Shown one piece after another: positions 49,866-58,706 of a stretch of DNA of 64,000 nucleotides. The position numbers were made by a program, and so were the translations under genes. Position 1 is the stretch's first letter; each line of letters opens with the position of its first letter. Origin of the DNA: Bacteroides_D sp963546395 (GTDB lineage Bacteria; Bacteroidota; Bacteroidia; Bacteroidales; CAJPTX01); the NCBI GenBank assembly GCA_963546395.1, contig CAUUMS010000010.1:1-64000 (forward strand), in the 5' to 3' direction. The notes beneath the pieces are model-generated. The model saw nothing but the letters and a program-made list of their open reading frames with translations, did not search any database and was not told the DNA's origin.

Positions 49866-51266
49866 TTACACCTTGTTGCTGCTGCCGGGGGATGATGGCT
49901 CTCCCGCCTCGGCATGCAGTAGGCGCAGGGCCCGTTGGGGTGATGTGGCCCAGGCGAAACGGAGGTAGAATCCGAGCCCGCAGGCCCCGAGCCCGGCGAG
50001 GAAGGCCATCCAGATGCCTAGGGCCCCTAGCTGGCACACGAATCCGAGTAGGTAGGCTAGCGGGAGCCCCACCAGGCAGTAGCCTAGCAGGGAGATGAGG
50101 GCCAGGGGTGCGGTTTGACCAATGCCGCGGAGCGCATTCGCGTAGGCCACCTGGAGACCGTCCAGCGGTTGGTAGGCGAGGCCCACCAGTAGCAGCGTGG
50201 CAGCGAGGTCGATTACCTGCGGCGAATCGGTGAATAGGCTCCCGAGAGGATGGCGCAGCATGTACATGCTGCCGGCCATGAGCAGGGCGAATAGCAGGAT
50301 GATGTGATAGCTCCCCGCCGCGGCGCGTCGGGTATCGCGCACGTGCCCCCGTGCCCAGGCATGGCTGATGCGTACGGAGGCGGCAGCCCCGAGCCCGTAG
50401 TAGGTCATGAAGCCGAACGTCTGAAGGGTCACGGCGATGTGGTGGGCGGCCAGGGCTGTGTCGCCGAGCCAGCCTACCATGATGACGGCCAGGCTGAACA
50501 TGGCGGTCTCCAGCCCCATCTGCATACCCACGAATCCTCCCATGCGCAGGATGCGCCGTGGCATGCTGGGGTGTGGCGATTGTGCACGGCGGTAGCTAGC
50601 CACCACGCGGCGGAACGGACGCTGAAGGCGCAGCGCAGCCACCATGGCGAGGGCCATGAGCCACCGGGCTATCAGGGTGGCCACGCCGGCCCCGAATAGC
50701 CCCCACTCGGGAAACCCGCAGTAGCCGAAGATGAGCAGGGTGTTGAGGATGATGTTGAGCGCATTGCCGCCGAGCGTCACATGCATGGAGAGGGAGGTGA
50801 GTCCCAGGGCGTCGGCCAGCTGCCGGAGCGTGCAGAAGAGGGCCACGGGTGGGAGCGACGCGAGCATGAGCGCGTAGTAGGGACGGATGAGCGGGAGTAG
50901 ATGCGTGGGCTGGTGCATCTGGGGGAGCAGCAGGTACACGCCGAGCATCAGGGCCAGCACGCCGAGCGATACGGCCAGATTGATGCGTATCCCGCTGCGC
51001 AGCAGCCCCCCTAGCTGCGATGCGTTGCCAGTGGCATGGGCCTGGGCGAAGAGTGGGGTTAGCCCGTAGCTGAAGCCTAGCAGGAAGATGAGGGGCAGAT
51101 TGAAGAGCCCCACGCAGAATGAGGCTGCCGCAAGCTCGTGCACATCGTGGGCCCCGATCATGGCCCCGTCGGCAAAGCCGAGTAGCACCTGCCCGAGTTG
51201 GGCCACCACCAGGGGGCCACCCAGGCGTAGCGTCTCGCGGTAGTGCGTGGCGAATGGGTTGGCCAT
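49866..51266 (-). CDS. MATE-family efflux transporter
   Basis: A 466-residue protein with about twelve membrane helices in two similar halves. The N-terminal ETLRLGGPLVVAQLGQVLLGFADGAMIG matches MATE transporters, which export drugs or metabolites in exchange for Na+ or H+. Substrate cannot be predicted. It lies 22 nt downstream of the U32 protease gene with no box between, so they are co-transcribed. Confidence 0.92.
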   Translation of the reverse strand: MANPFATHYRETLRLGGPLVVAQLGQVLLGFADGAMIGAHDVHELAAASFCVGLFNLPLIFLLGFSYGLTPLFAQAHATGNASQLGGLLRSGIRINLAVSLGVLALMLGVYLLLPQMHQPTHLLPLIRPYYALMLASLPPVALFCTLRQLADALGLTSLSMHVTLGGNALNIILNTLLIFGYCGFPEWGLFGAGVATLIARWLMALAMVAALRLQRPFRRVVASYRRAQSPHPSMPRRILRMGGFVGMQMGLETAMFSLAVIMVGWLGDTALAAHHIAVTLQTFGFMTYYGLGAAASVRISHAWARGHVRDTRRAAAGSYHIILLFALLMAGSMYMLRHPLGSLFTDSPQVIDLAATLLLVGLAYQPLDGLQVAYANALRGIGQTAPLALISLLGYCLVGLPLAYLLGFVCQLGALGIWMAFLAGLGACGLGFYLRFAWATSPQRALRLLHAEAGEPSSPGSSNKV

Positions 51267-51288
51267 GGTGGATGTCTCTCGGGTGAGA

Positions 51289-52551
51289 CTATCGCGCCGC
51301 TGGGGCTGCGGGGGTCTCTGCCGCGGGGATGCGCAGGAACACCTTGTCGCCCCGGCGCACTAGCTGACGCACGCGCAGCGAGCATGTTTGCCCCTTGGCC
51401 ACGCATGGCACCTCCACATCATCCACCCGCATGCCACTGGCCTCGAGGGTGATGACCCCGGTTGTGGGGCCGATAATGTAGAGCTGGGCCCCCTCGCGTA
51501 GCTCCGCGGCCTCCACCTTGATTTCGGCCACGCGGGCACGGCGAAAGTAGTTGGTGATGATGCCCAGGCTCTGCTTCCGCTCGGTGGCTGCCGAGCCGTA
51601 GTGCACGGACCACTCGCCCATCTTCTGCCCGAGGTAGTAGCCCTCCCAGAACCCGCGGTTGAACACGCTGCGCAGGCGGCCTTTCCATTGCGACACCTGT
51701 TTGGGTGTGTAGGTACCCCTCGCGCACGCCTGGGCTGCCTCGCGGTAGCACTCGGTGACCGTGCGCACGTACTCGGGGCTGCGCGCCCGACCCTCTATCT
51801 TGAGCACCGATATTCCTGCGCCGATCATGCGATCGATAATGCCGATGGTGCACAGATCCTTGGGCGACATGAGGTACTGGTTGTCCACCTCGATGGCATT
51901 GCCCGTCTCAGTGTCGGTGAGGGTGTAGCTGCGGCGGCATATCTGCACGCAGGCTCCCCGGTTGGCTGAGCGGTGGGCATCGTGCAGGCTGAGGTAGCAC
52001 TTGCCCGAGATGGCCATGCACAGGGCCCCGTGCGCGAAGGCTTCGATGCGCACCAGCTTCCCGCTAGGGCCCGTGATGCGCTGTTGCTCTATGTCGCGGG
52101 CAATCTCGCCGATTTGCTCTAGCGTGAGCTCGCGGGCTAGCACCACCACGTCGGCCCACTGGCTGTAAAATTGCAGGGCCAGCGTGTTGGAGATGCTTAG
52201 CTGGGTGGAGATGTGCACGGGTAGCCCGTTGGCACGCGCAGCCACAATGGCGGCCTGATCGCTGGCGATGACAGCATCTACACCGGCCTTTGCGGCGGCC
52301 TGGAGTAGCTGTTGCAGCTCGTCCAGCTCGCTGTTGTAGACAATGGTGTTGGCTGTCAGGTAGGCTTTGGCATGGCTCTGATGGCACTGGGCCACCACCT
52401 GCGGGAGATCCTCTAGGGTGAAATTGATGTTGGAGCCCGAGCGCATGTTGAGCTTGCCCACCCCAAAGAACACGGAGTTCGCCCCGCCTTGCAGGGCGGC
52501 GGTGAGCGAGGCGAAGTCGCCGGCAGGGGCCATTATCTCGGGATATTCCAT
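51289..52551 (-). CDS. U32-family peptidase
   Basis: A 420-residue protein of the U32 collagenase-like group (YegQ/RlhA type). It begins MEYPEIMAPAGDFASL and has the signature FAHGALCMAISGKCYLS and the cysteines CVQICRR that ligate an Fe-S cluster in RlhA-type enzymes. Such proteins act in tRNA or rRNA hydroxylation (TrhP, RlhA) more often than as proteases. The start at 52551 is fixed by the family N-terminus and by the box at 52600; the open frame runs further upstream through the divergent pepD promoter. Confidence 0.92.
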   Translation of the reverse strand: MEYPEIMAPAGDFASLTAALQGGANSVFFGVGKLNMRSGSNINFTLEDLPQVVAQCHQSHAKAYLTANTIVYNSELDELQQLLQAAAKAGVDAVIASDQAAIVAARANGLPVHISTQLSISNTLALQFYSQWADVVVLARELTLEQIGEIARDIEQQRITGPSGKLVRIEAFAHGALCMAISGKCYLSLHDAHRSANRGACVQICRRSYTLTDTETGNAIEVDNQYLMSPKDLCTIGIIDRMIGAGISVLKIEGRARSPEYVRTVTECYREAAQACARGTYTPKQVSQWKGRLRSVFNRGFWEGYYLGQKMGEWSVHYGSAATERKQSLGIITNYFRRARVAEIKVEAAELREGAQLYIIGPTTGVITLEASGMRVDDVEVPCVAKGQTCSLRVRQLVRRGDKVFLRIPAAETPAAPAAR

Positions 52552-52599
52552 CGTGACGGGGGGCGGCTGGGTTGTGTCGAGCCTGTGTGACCCCGGCCG

Positions 52600-52607
52600 C
52601 AAAGGTA
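52600..52607 (-). promoter_or_regulatory. Bacteroidota -7 box for the U32-MATE unit
   Basis: TACCTTTG on the minus strand, with about 44 nt of leader before ATG 52551. Confidence 0.7.
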
Positions 52608-52695
52608 GCAATTCGGCAGGCTGCGGGCGATTGCGCGGGGCTAAGGGCCACCGGCGAATCCGTGTGGCCATGCGGGCTATCTTTTGGAAATGTGG

Positions 52696-52703
52696 TACCT
52701 TTG
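52696..52703 (+). promoter_or_regulatory. Bacteroidota -7 box for pepD
   Basis: TACCTTTG 38 nt before the ATG at 52742; diverges from the U32 box 88 nt away. Confidence 0.7.
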
Positions 52704-52741
52704 GGCCACAGAGTAAGATGCTAACTGTAGGGAGGACGAAC

Positions 52742-54205
52742 ATGAGCGAGATAAGCAAGATACGGCCCCAGGTGCTTTGGCAGCAGTTTGATGCTATTTG
52801 CCAGATTCCCCGCCCATCCAAGCATGAGGAGAAGATAATCGAGTATCTGCTGGCCTTCGGCAAGAAGCATGGCATAGAGACGAAGAGGGATAAGGCGGGC
52901 AATGTGCTGATGCGGAAGCCGGCCACGCCGGGCTACGAGGGCCTCAAGTCGGTGGTGTTGCAGAGCCATGTGGACATGGTGTGCGAGAAGAATTCGGACG
53001 TAAAGCATGACTTCATGGTGGATCCCATTCGTCCGGTGCAGGAGGGCGATTGGGTGCGGGCGCAGGGTACCACGCTGGGGGCCGACGACGGGATTGGCGT
53101 GGCGGCTCAGCTGGCCATCCTGATAGATCCCTCCATCGAGCACGGGCCGCTGGAGTGCCTCTTCACGGTGGATGAGGAGACAGGCCTCACGGGTGCCTTC
53201 GCGCTCGAGGCGGGGTTCTTGGAGTCGGAGATATTGCTCAACCTCGATTCGGAGGATGAGGGCGAGCTATTCATCGGGTGCGCCGGGGGGATCGACACCA
53301 CGGCCACGTTCCGTTATACCACGAAGGGTACCCCGGCCGACACGCGGACGTTCCGCCTGGCGGTGGCGGGGCTGCAAGGAGGCCACTCGGGGGATGATAT
53401 CCACAAGGGGCGCGGGAATTCCATTAAGCTCATGGCTCGGCTGCTCAGCCGCGTAGATGCTGAGATGGGGATCTTCCTGATCAATCTCGAGGGGGGAAAC
53501 CTGCGTAATGCCCTGCCGCGTGAGTGCTTTGCCACCTTTGCCATTTCGAATAAGAACACCGAGGCGTTGCAGCAGCTGGTGGAGCAGATGCGCCACGACT
53601 TGCAGCACGAGTACCGCAGCACTGAGCCCAGCCTGAGCATTGAGTTGATGCCGGGCGATGTGAGCTCGGTGGTGATGGAGAAGGAGTCGCAGGATAAGCT
53701 TATCCGTATGCTCCTGGGGCTACCGCACGGGGCCATTGAGTTTAGCCGGGAGATCCCAGGGCTGGTGGAGACCTCTACGAATCTGGCCTCGATAAAGCGG
53801 GTGGATGCCAATGCGCTGTTTATCACCACGAGCCAGCGTAGCTCGGTGGATTCGGCTAAGGAGTACATTGCCGCTGCGGTGGAGAGCGTCTTCAAGCTGG
53901 CGGGCTGCGAGGTTGAACATTCGGACGGTTACCCGGGGTGGGCTCCCGATCCGCAGTCGCCCATCCTGGAGGTGACGGTGGATGCCTACAAGCAGCTGTT
54001 TAAGACCGAGCCTGTGGTGCGGGCCATCCATGCGGGACTGGAGTGCGGACTCTTCCTGGAGAAGTATCCCAAGCTGGACATGGTGTCCTTCGGGCCTACC
54101 ATTCGCGGGGCGCACTCGCCGGATGAGCGGATTGATGTGAAGTCCACGGTTAAATTCTGGAACCTCCTGCTCGAGGTGCTGAAGAATGTGCCGACCGCCT
54201 GCTAG
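52742..54205 (+). CDS. pepD: Cytosolic aminoacyl-histidine dipeptidase PepD
   Basis: A 487-residue M20 metallopeptidase that hydrolyses dipeptides. Metal-ligand motifs are QSHVDMVCE, LGADDGIGVA and VDEETGLTGA, and NALPRE is also present. The start is set by the Shine-Dalgarno AGGGAGG 5-7 nt upstream and the promoter box; the open frame extends back to 52418 but those residues overlap the U32 gene. Amino-acid and peptide use suits an asaccharolytic lifestyle, which is inference. Confidence 0.94.
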   Translation: MSEISKIRPQVLWQQFDAICQIPRPSKHEEKIIEYLLAFGKKHGIETKRDKAGNVLMRKPATPGYEGLKSVVLQSHVDMVCEKNSDVKHDFMVDPIRPVQEGDWVRAQGTTLGADDGIGVAAQLAILIDPSIEHGPLECLFTVDEETGLTGAFALEAGFLESEILLNLDSEDEGELFIGCAGGIDTTATFRYTTKGTPADTRTFRLAVAGLQGGHSGDDIHKGRGNSIKLMARLLSRVDAEMGIFLINLEGGNLRNALPRECFATFAISNKNTEALQQLVEQMRHDLQHEYRSTEPSLSIELMPGDVSSVVMEKESQDKLIRMLLGLPHGAIEFSREIPGLVETSTNLASIKRVDANALFITTSQRSSVDSAKEYIAAAVESVFKLAGCEVEHSDGYPGWAPDPQSPILEVTVDAYKQLFKTEPVVRAIHAGLECGLFLEKYPKLDMVSFGPTIRGAHSPDERIDVKSTVKFWNLLLEVLKNVPTAC

Positions 54206-54230
54206 GTGGAGGGCAGTGATAGGATGCATG

Positions 54231-54260
54231 AGCCGCAGCACCCACGCGGGTGCTGCGGCT
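54231..54260 (+). terminator. Hairpin after pepD
   Basis: AGCCGCAGCACCC pairs perfectly with GGGTGCTGCGGCT around ACGC, 25 nt past the stop. No T-run follows, so it may stop or stabilise the mRNA. Confidence 0.6.
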
Positions 54261-54377
54261 GTGCGTGTCCCAGCTTATGGGTGTGCAGACGGCTCGTGCC
54301 GCTGTGCGGGTGAGGGGATGCATCATGGCACCGTGTCAGCATGCGTGGTGCGTCCTGTGACGATTCGATCGTAGGCT

Positions 54378-54620
54378 ATGGAGGTAGTGGTTCTCTCGTC
54401 GGGGTGTGCCAATTGCCGGGCGCAGGCCCGCATTGTGGAGCAGGCTGTGGCTGAGATGGGGCTGGAGGGGCATGTCACCCGTGAGGAGGATGTCATGGAG
54501 GTGCTTCGCTACGAGGTGCACACCCTGCCTGCCATTGTGGTAGACGGTAAGGTGGTGCACAGCGGCGGAAGGCTCTCTCTGCCCGAGGTGAAGGCCCTGT
54601 TGCAAGGGCTACAGGGGTAG
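54378..54620 (+). CDS. Small thioredoxin-fold redox protein (CxxC)
   Basis: An 80-residue protein with a redox motif CANC near the N-terminus and TLPAIVVDGKVV after it, matching the small thioredoxin_3 (TM0996/MTH895) family. These are often encoded beside CcdA-like or arsenic-related permeases. The next gene encodes such a permease 120 nt downstream, with its own promoter box. Function is not known; disulfide exchange with the permease is a reasonable inference. Confidence 0.85.
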   Translation: MEVVVLSSGCANCRAQARIVEQAVAEMGLEGHVTREEDVMEVLRYEVHTLPAIVVDGKVVHSGGRLSLPEVKALLQGLQG

Positions 54621-54662
54621 GGCGTAGCTGGTGCATCTACCTCTGGGTGTGGCCCCGGGGTT

Positions 54663-54670
54663 TACGTTTG
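54663..54670 (+). promoter_or_regulatory. Bacteroidota -7 box for the CcdA/ArsG-like gene
   Basis: TACGTTTG matches TAnnTTTG, 70 nt before ATG 54741. Confidence 0.55.
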
Positions 54671-54740
54671 CCCCGCTGGGTCGCCCGGTAGGGCCTTGGG
54701 AATGAGATGAATGGGGTAGGGCACTGCGGAAGAATGAACT

Positions 54741-55550
54741 ATGGAGTGGCTGCATGCACTGCGGGATAGTGGTAGCACACCAGCGTTGACGGCCTTTGTG
54801 CTGGGGCTCCTCGTGGCCCTGGATGGCTGCACGCTTGCCACGTCCATCACAGCCATTGGGTACATTGCACGGGATCTGGATGATCGTCGTAGGGCCTTCT
54901 GGCGCGGGCTGCTGTACGCCCTGGGGCGCACGGTGACTTACCTTTTGCTGGCGGCCATCATCATTCCACTGTTGCGCACGGGGAGCAGTCTGGCAGGGGT
55001 GGAGCATGCGCTCTCCACGTATGGGGGGCTCATACTGGGGCCAGGTCTCATTCTGGTAGGGCTCATCATGCTGATTGGGAAGAGATTGCAGCTGCCCACC
55101 CTGCGGATTACCGCGCTGGGCCAGGGGCTCACCCACCGCAAGGGGTGGGGCTCGATGCTGATGGGCATGCTCTTTGCGCTGGCCATTTGCCCCACGGTGG
55201 GGATCCTCTATTTTGGCATGCTGCTCCCGATGGCATCGGCGACAACCTGGGGGTATGGGTTGCTATTCATCTTCGCCGTGACGACGGCACTCCCTGTGGT
55301 GATCGTGGCCTGGCTGCTGGCCTTTAGCTTGACGAGCGTGGGGGCATTTTACAACAGGATGCGCACCGTGCAACGTTGGCTGAACTGGGTGGTTGCCATC
55401 CTATTCATTGTGGCTGGTGTGCAGCAGATCTGGGAGCATTACGAGCACCATCACGAGACGGAGGGTGCGCATGCGCACGTGGTCAGCGCTATGTTGCGTG
55501 GGGTGGTGACGGAGGACTCGCGGGCTGTGTTCGTTACCCGAGTTCGTTAA
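54741..55550 (+). CDS. CcdA/DsbD-like permease, ArsG-related
   Basis: A 269-residue membrane protein with about six to seven helices. Conserved cysteines sit in LVALDGCTLATS (helix 1) and FALAICPTVG (helix 4), the arrangement by which CcdA/DsbD proteins pass electrons across the membrane. The pattern also fits the ArsG permeases for aromatic arsenicals, a label often given to Bacteroidota members. The C-terminus is histidine-rich (HYEHHHETEGAHAH), possibly metal binding. The small thioredoxin upstream and TetR gene downstream form the context. Confidence 0.78.
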   Translation: MEWLHALRDSGSTPALTAFVLGLLVALDGCTLATSITAIGYIARDLDDRRRAFWRGLLYALGRTVTYLLLAAIIIPLLRTGSSLAGVEHALSTYGGLILGPGLILVGLIMLIGKRLQLPTLRITALGQGLTHRKGWGSMLMGMLFALAICPTVGILYFGMLLPMASATTWGYGLLFIFAVTTALPVVIVAWLLAFSLTSVGAFYNRMRTVQRWLNWVVAILFIVAGVQQIWEHYEHHHETEGAHAHVVSAMLRGVVTEDSRAVFVTRVR

Positions 55551-55648
55551 ACCCCCACCGCATGACGGGTGCGTTTCCGCGGAATGTGGGAGGGTTCCCC
55601 GGGTATAATTGGCAAAAATAAGGGGTTTTAAGTCTATTGCACATGCAC

Positions 55649-55656
55649 TACCTTTG
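55649..55656 (+). promoter_or_regulatory. Bacteroidota -7 box for TetR gene
   Basis: TACCTTTG 15 nt before ATG 55672, so the leader is about 11 nt. A short palindrome TTCCGCGGAA lies upstream at 55575-55584. Confidence 0.7.
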
Positions 55657-55671
55657 CGAAAAAGGCTAGGG

Positions 55672-56298
55672 ATGGCTACAGATGCCAATTCGGGTGATGT
55701 GCGTGCTCACCTGCTCTCGGTAGCTCGAGAGCTGTTTTATCGCCAGGGGTACCAGAAGGTGACCATGCGGGCCATTGCGACAAGGGCAGCCATGTCGCTG
55801 GGGAATATCTACAACTACTTCCCCACGAAGGCAATCCTCTTCGAGGCAGTGCTGGCACCCGCACTGGTGGCTATTGATGCCCTCGATAATCAGTGCGTCG
55901 ACTTGGATCCGACATCTGGGGATTGGCTCGTCTCCATGTTGCCGGTGCTGATGCGGAATTTCTCGAAGCTCGTCGAGCAGTTCCACAAAGAGCTGCACAT
56001 CATGTTTTGCGGCATACAGGGATTCTGCCCAGGCAACTACCGAGATAAATTTATTGAGGATCGTCTCCTAGCTGGGAAACGCTTCCATGAGCAGTTTCTG
56101 CGGCAGCACTCGGAGGTGGAAATGGAATATTCAGAGCTATTCTACCGTGTACGCTGCGCCGAGTGGTATGAGGCGATGCGCCTGCTGGTGCAGAGTGCGG
56201 GTATGACGGCTGAGGAGAGGGAATCGTTCATTCAGTACTACGCGCTATTTGCCACCGCGGGTTGGCAGGCATTGCTCACGGTACCCCCTGGTCTTTAG
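55672..56298 (+). CDS. TetR/AcrR-family transcriptional regulator
   Basis: A 208-residue regulator. The N-terminal helix-turn-helix is clear: VTMRAIATRAAMSLGNIYNYF, with the typical FPTKAILFEAVL after it. The C-terminal ligand domain (about 60-200) is not assignable. The start is fixed by the promoter box. It has its own promoter and follows the CcdA/ArsG-like gene on the same strand, so it may or may not control it. Confidence 0.9.
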   Translation: MATDANSGDVRAHLLSVARELFYRQGYQKVTMRAIATRAAMSLGNIYNYFPTKAILFEAVLAPALVAIDALDNQCVDLDPTSGDWLVSMLPVLMRNFSKLVEQFHKELHIMFCGIQGFCPGNYRDKFIEDRLLAGKRFHEQFLRQHSEVEMEYSELFYRVRCAEWYEAMRLLVQSAGMTAEERESFIQYYALFATAGWQALLTVPPGL

Positions 56299-56539
56299 TC
56301 CAGCTCGGGGTTTACACTCTGGTGCAGCACAGGCACGTAGCACAACGTGCAAAACGACTTGGTGGCTTGGCACGTGTCCCTCGTAGCTCTCCGTGGGCCT
56401 GATCTGCCACAGGTGCCGCAGGATTGTCTGTGCCTACGCTGGCTGTAGAGCGGCAGAGGAGCTGGGCGCAAACAGCCATTGGACTTCCGTCAGCTCCGTG
56501 CCCCTACGGGGCGTTTCGCTGGGGAGAACCGTCAGGTGT

Positions 56540-56998
56540 TTAGCCCAGCACGTCTAGCACCTGTTGGGCGTGTGCTCCCGTCTTGACGGCATCGAAAATG
56601 TGTACGATAGTCCCTTGCCCATCGATGAGGAACGATTGGCGGGCTACGCCCATGTACGTGCGGCCGCAACGCTGCTTCTGCACCCACACGCCGTAGGCCT
56701 GCGCCACGGTGTGATCACCATCGGTGAGGAGTGGGAAAGGGAGGCTGTGCTTGGCGATAAAGCCCGTGTGCACCTTCGATGAGTCGGGGCTTACCCCCAG
56801 CACCTCGACACCTTTAGCCCTGAGCTCGGCGTAGCCATCCCGCAGGTTGCACGCCTGGGTGGTACAGCCAGGGGAGTTGTCCTTGGGGTAGAAGTAGAGT
56901 AGGAGCGTGCGCCCCGCGTAGTCCTGAAGCGTGACAGTGGAGCCATCTTGCAGCTCCCCGGTGAACGCAGGGGCAGGCATGCCTATCTGGAGTGCCAT
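56540..56998 (-). CDS. bcp: Thioredoxin-dependent peroxiredoxin Bcp
   Basis: A 152-residue peroxiredoxin of the BCP/PrxQ type: SPGCTTQAC holds the peroxidatic Cys45 and resolving Cys50. It reduces peroxides with electrons from thioredoxin (trxA at 29479). It lies 12 nt after asnS on the same strand and is probably co-transcribed with it. No promoter box of its own was seen. Confidence 0.94.
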   Translation of the reverse strand: MALQIGMPAPAFTGELQDGSTVTLQDYAGRTLLLYFYPKDNSPGCTTQACNLRDGYAELRAKGVEVLGVSPDSSKVHTGFIAKHSLPFPLLTDGDHTVAQAYGVWVQKQRCGRTYMGVARQSFLIDGQGTIVHIFDAVKTGAHAQQVLDVLG

Positions 56999-57010
56999 AG
57001 GTGTGGACTG

Positions 57011-58408
57011 TTAGAATTCGCAGTGCCCTGGGGTGCGGGGGAATGGTATCACGTCGCGGATGTTACCCATGCCCGTGATGAAGAGCATCAGCCGCTCGAA
57101 CCCAAGGCCAAAGCCGCTGTGGGGCACTGTGCCAAATCGCCGCGTGTCTAGATACCACCACACGTCCTTCTCTGGGATCCCAAGATCCTCGATGCGCTGG
57201 CGTAGCTTGTTGTAATCAGCCTCACGCTCAGAGCCTCCAATGATTTCCCCGATCTTGGGGAAGAGCACGTCCATAGCACGCACGGTGCGCCCGTCCTCAT
57301 TCTGCTTCATGTAGAAGGCTTTGATAGAGGCGGGGTAATCTGTCAGGATGACAGGGCGTTTGAAGTGCTGCTCCACTAGGTAACGCTCGTGCTCGCTCTG
57401 TAGGTCGGTGCCCCAGGCCACGGGGTATTCCCACTGGCACTTGGCATTCTCGAGGATGGTGATGGCCTCTCCGTAGGTGAGACGCTGGAAGGGCTGCGCC
57501 ACCACGAAATGCAGTCGGTCGAGCAGCTCTTTGTCCCAGTTGTCATTGAGGAATTGTAGGTCTTCCATGCAGTGGTCGAGGGCGTACTGCGTGAGAGCCT
57601 TGAGTAGCTCTTCGGCCAAATCCATGTTGTCCTCGATGTCATAGAAGGCCATCTCTGGCTCTACCATCCAGAACTCGGCTAGGTGCCGCGGCGTATTGGA
57701 GTTCTCGGCGCGGAACGTGGGGCCAAACGTGTAGATCTCGCCCAGTGCCGTGGCACCCAGCTCACCTTCTAGCTGCCCGGAGACTGTGAGGCTGGTCATG
57801 CGCCCAAAGAAGTCTTGACCCCAGTCTACCACACCCTCCCCAGTGACTGGGGCTTGAGGTGGTAGCGTGGTGACCCGGAACATGGCCCCAGCCCCTTCGG
57901 CATCAGAGCTAGTGATGATGGGAGTGTGTAGGTAGGTGAAACCCTTGCGGTGGAAGAAGTCATGGATGGCAAATGCCATGGCATGACGTAGGCGTAGGAT
58001 GGCCCCAAAGGTGTTGGTGCGGGGGCGTAGGTAGGCAATTTCGCGTAGGAATTCCAGCGAATGGCCCTTCTTTTGGAGGGGGTAGGTCTGCGGATCGGCT
58101 ACGCCAAGCATTTCGATGGATTCGGCCTGCATCTCGAGCCGCTGCTGTTGCCCTGGCGACTCCACTAGCCGGCCTGTCACAGCGAGGCTTGCCCCGGTGG
58201 TGATGAGGCGTAGCAGGTCGTCACTCACCGTATTGGGATCGGCTACTACCTGTAGATTGCTGAGCGTGGATCCGTCGTTGAGGGCGATGAATGCGACATT
58301 CTTATTGCCTCGCCGTGAGCGCACCCACCCCATGGCGGTGTGCTGCTCCCCAGCTTGCCCATGGGCGAGGATCTCTTTCACCTTGGTGCGACTCTTGGCA
58401 ATGCTCAT
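57011..58408 (-). CDS. asnS: Asparaginyl-tRNA synthetase
   Basis: A 465-residue class IIb synthetase: N-terminal OB fold for the anticodon (WVRSRRGNKNVAFIALNDGS), motif 2 region FRAENSNTPRHLAEFWMVEPE and motif 3 GFGLGFERLMLF. It charges tRNA-Asn; the AsnRS rather than AspRS assignment rests on the NTPRHLAEFWMVE and PFPRTPGHCEF signatures. The leader from box 58503 is about 90 nt. Confidence 0.95.
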   Translation of the reverse strand: MSIAKSRTKVKEILAHGQAGEQHTAMGWVRSRRGNKNVAFIALNDGSTLSNLQVVADPNTVSDDLLRLITTGASLAVTGRLVESPGQQQRLEMQAESIEMLGVADPQTYPLQKKGHSLEFLREIAYLRPRTNTFGAILRLRHAMAFAIHDFFHRKGFTYLHTPIITSSDAEGAGAMFRVTTLPPQAPVTGEGVVDWGQDFFGRMTSLTVSGQLEGELGATALGEIYTFGPTFRAENSNTPRHLAEFWMVEPEMAFYDIEDNMDLAEELLKALTQYALDHCMEDLQFLNDNWDKELLDRLHFVVAQPFQRLTYGEAITILENAKCQWEYPVAWGTDLQSEHERYLVEQHFKRPVILTDYPASIKAFYMKQNEDGRTVRAMDVLFPKIGEIIGGSEREADYNKLRQRIEDLGIPEKDVWWYLDTRRFGTVPHSGFGLGFERLMLFITGMGNIRDVIPFPRTPGHCEF

Positions 58409-58502
58409 GGCCTATCGTAGAAGTTCATTTGTGGCTACTCACCGGCGCACACATGGCACCGCCGTATGCACGGTGGGTGAGAGTGGCCGTAGAAACGCAA
58501 CG

Positions 58503-58510
58503 CAAAGCTA
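58503..58510 (-). promoter_or_regulatory. Bacteroidota -7 box for asnS-bcp
   Basis: TAGCTTTG on the minus strand matches TAnnTTTG. The 298-bp region between asnS and the next gene also holds the divergent box at 58680 and no gene. Confidence 0.65.
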
Positions 58511-58679
58511 GCCAAAAAGCGGCTATTTACATCGATTTCCCCTGTAAGCCGGTGCTGGAACGATGTGTAGCCGGCCCCCCACCAATGTGAGCCTGGAGAC
58601 GATGAACCCAAATGGGCATAACCCGAAAGGATTTCTACGAGCTGCCAATAAACGTTAGAGAATGTCTCCGAATAATTGT

Positions 58680-58687
58680 TACCTTTG
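58680..58687 (+). promoter_or_regulatory. Bacteroidota -7 box for small type IX cargo
   Basis: TACCTTTG, 19 nt before ATG 58707. Confidence 0.7.
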
Positions 58688-58706
58688 CCCCATCTAGTGG
58701 GCGGAT

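Noticed and set aside
52552..52926. Upstream extension of the U32 protease gene
   Set aside because: The extension would cross the U32 promoter box and the divergent pepD promoter, and the family N-terminus MEYPEIMAPAGD lies at 52551.
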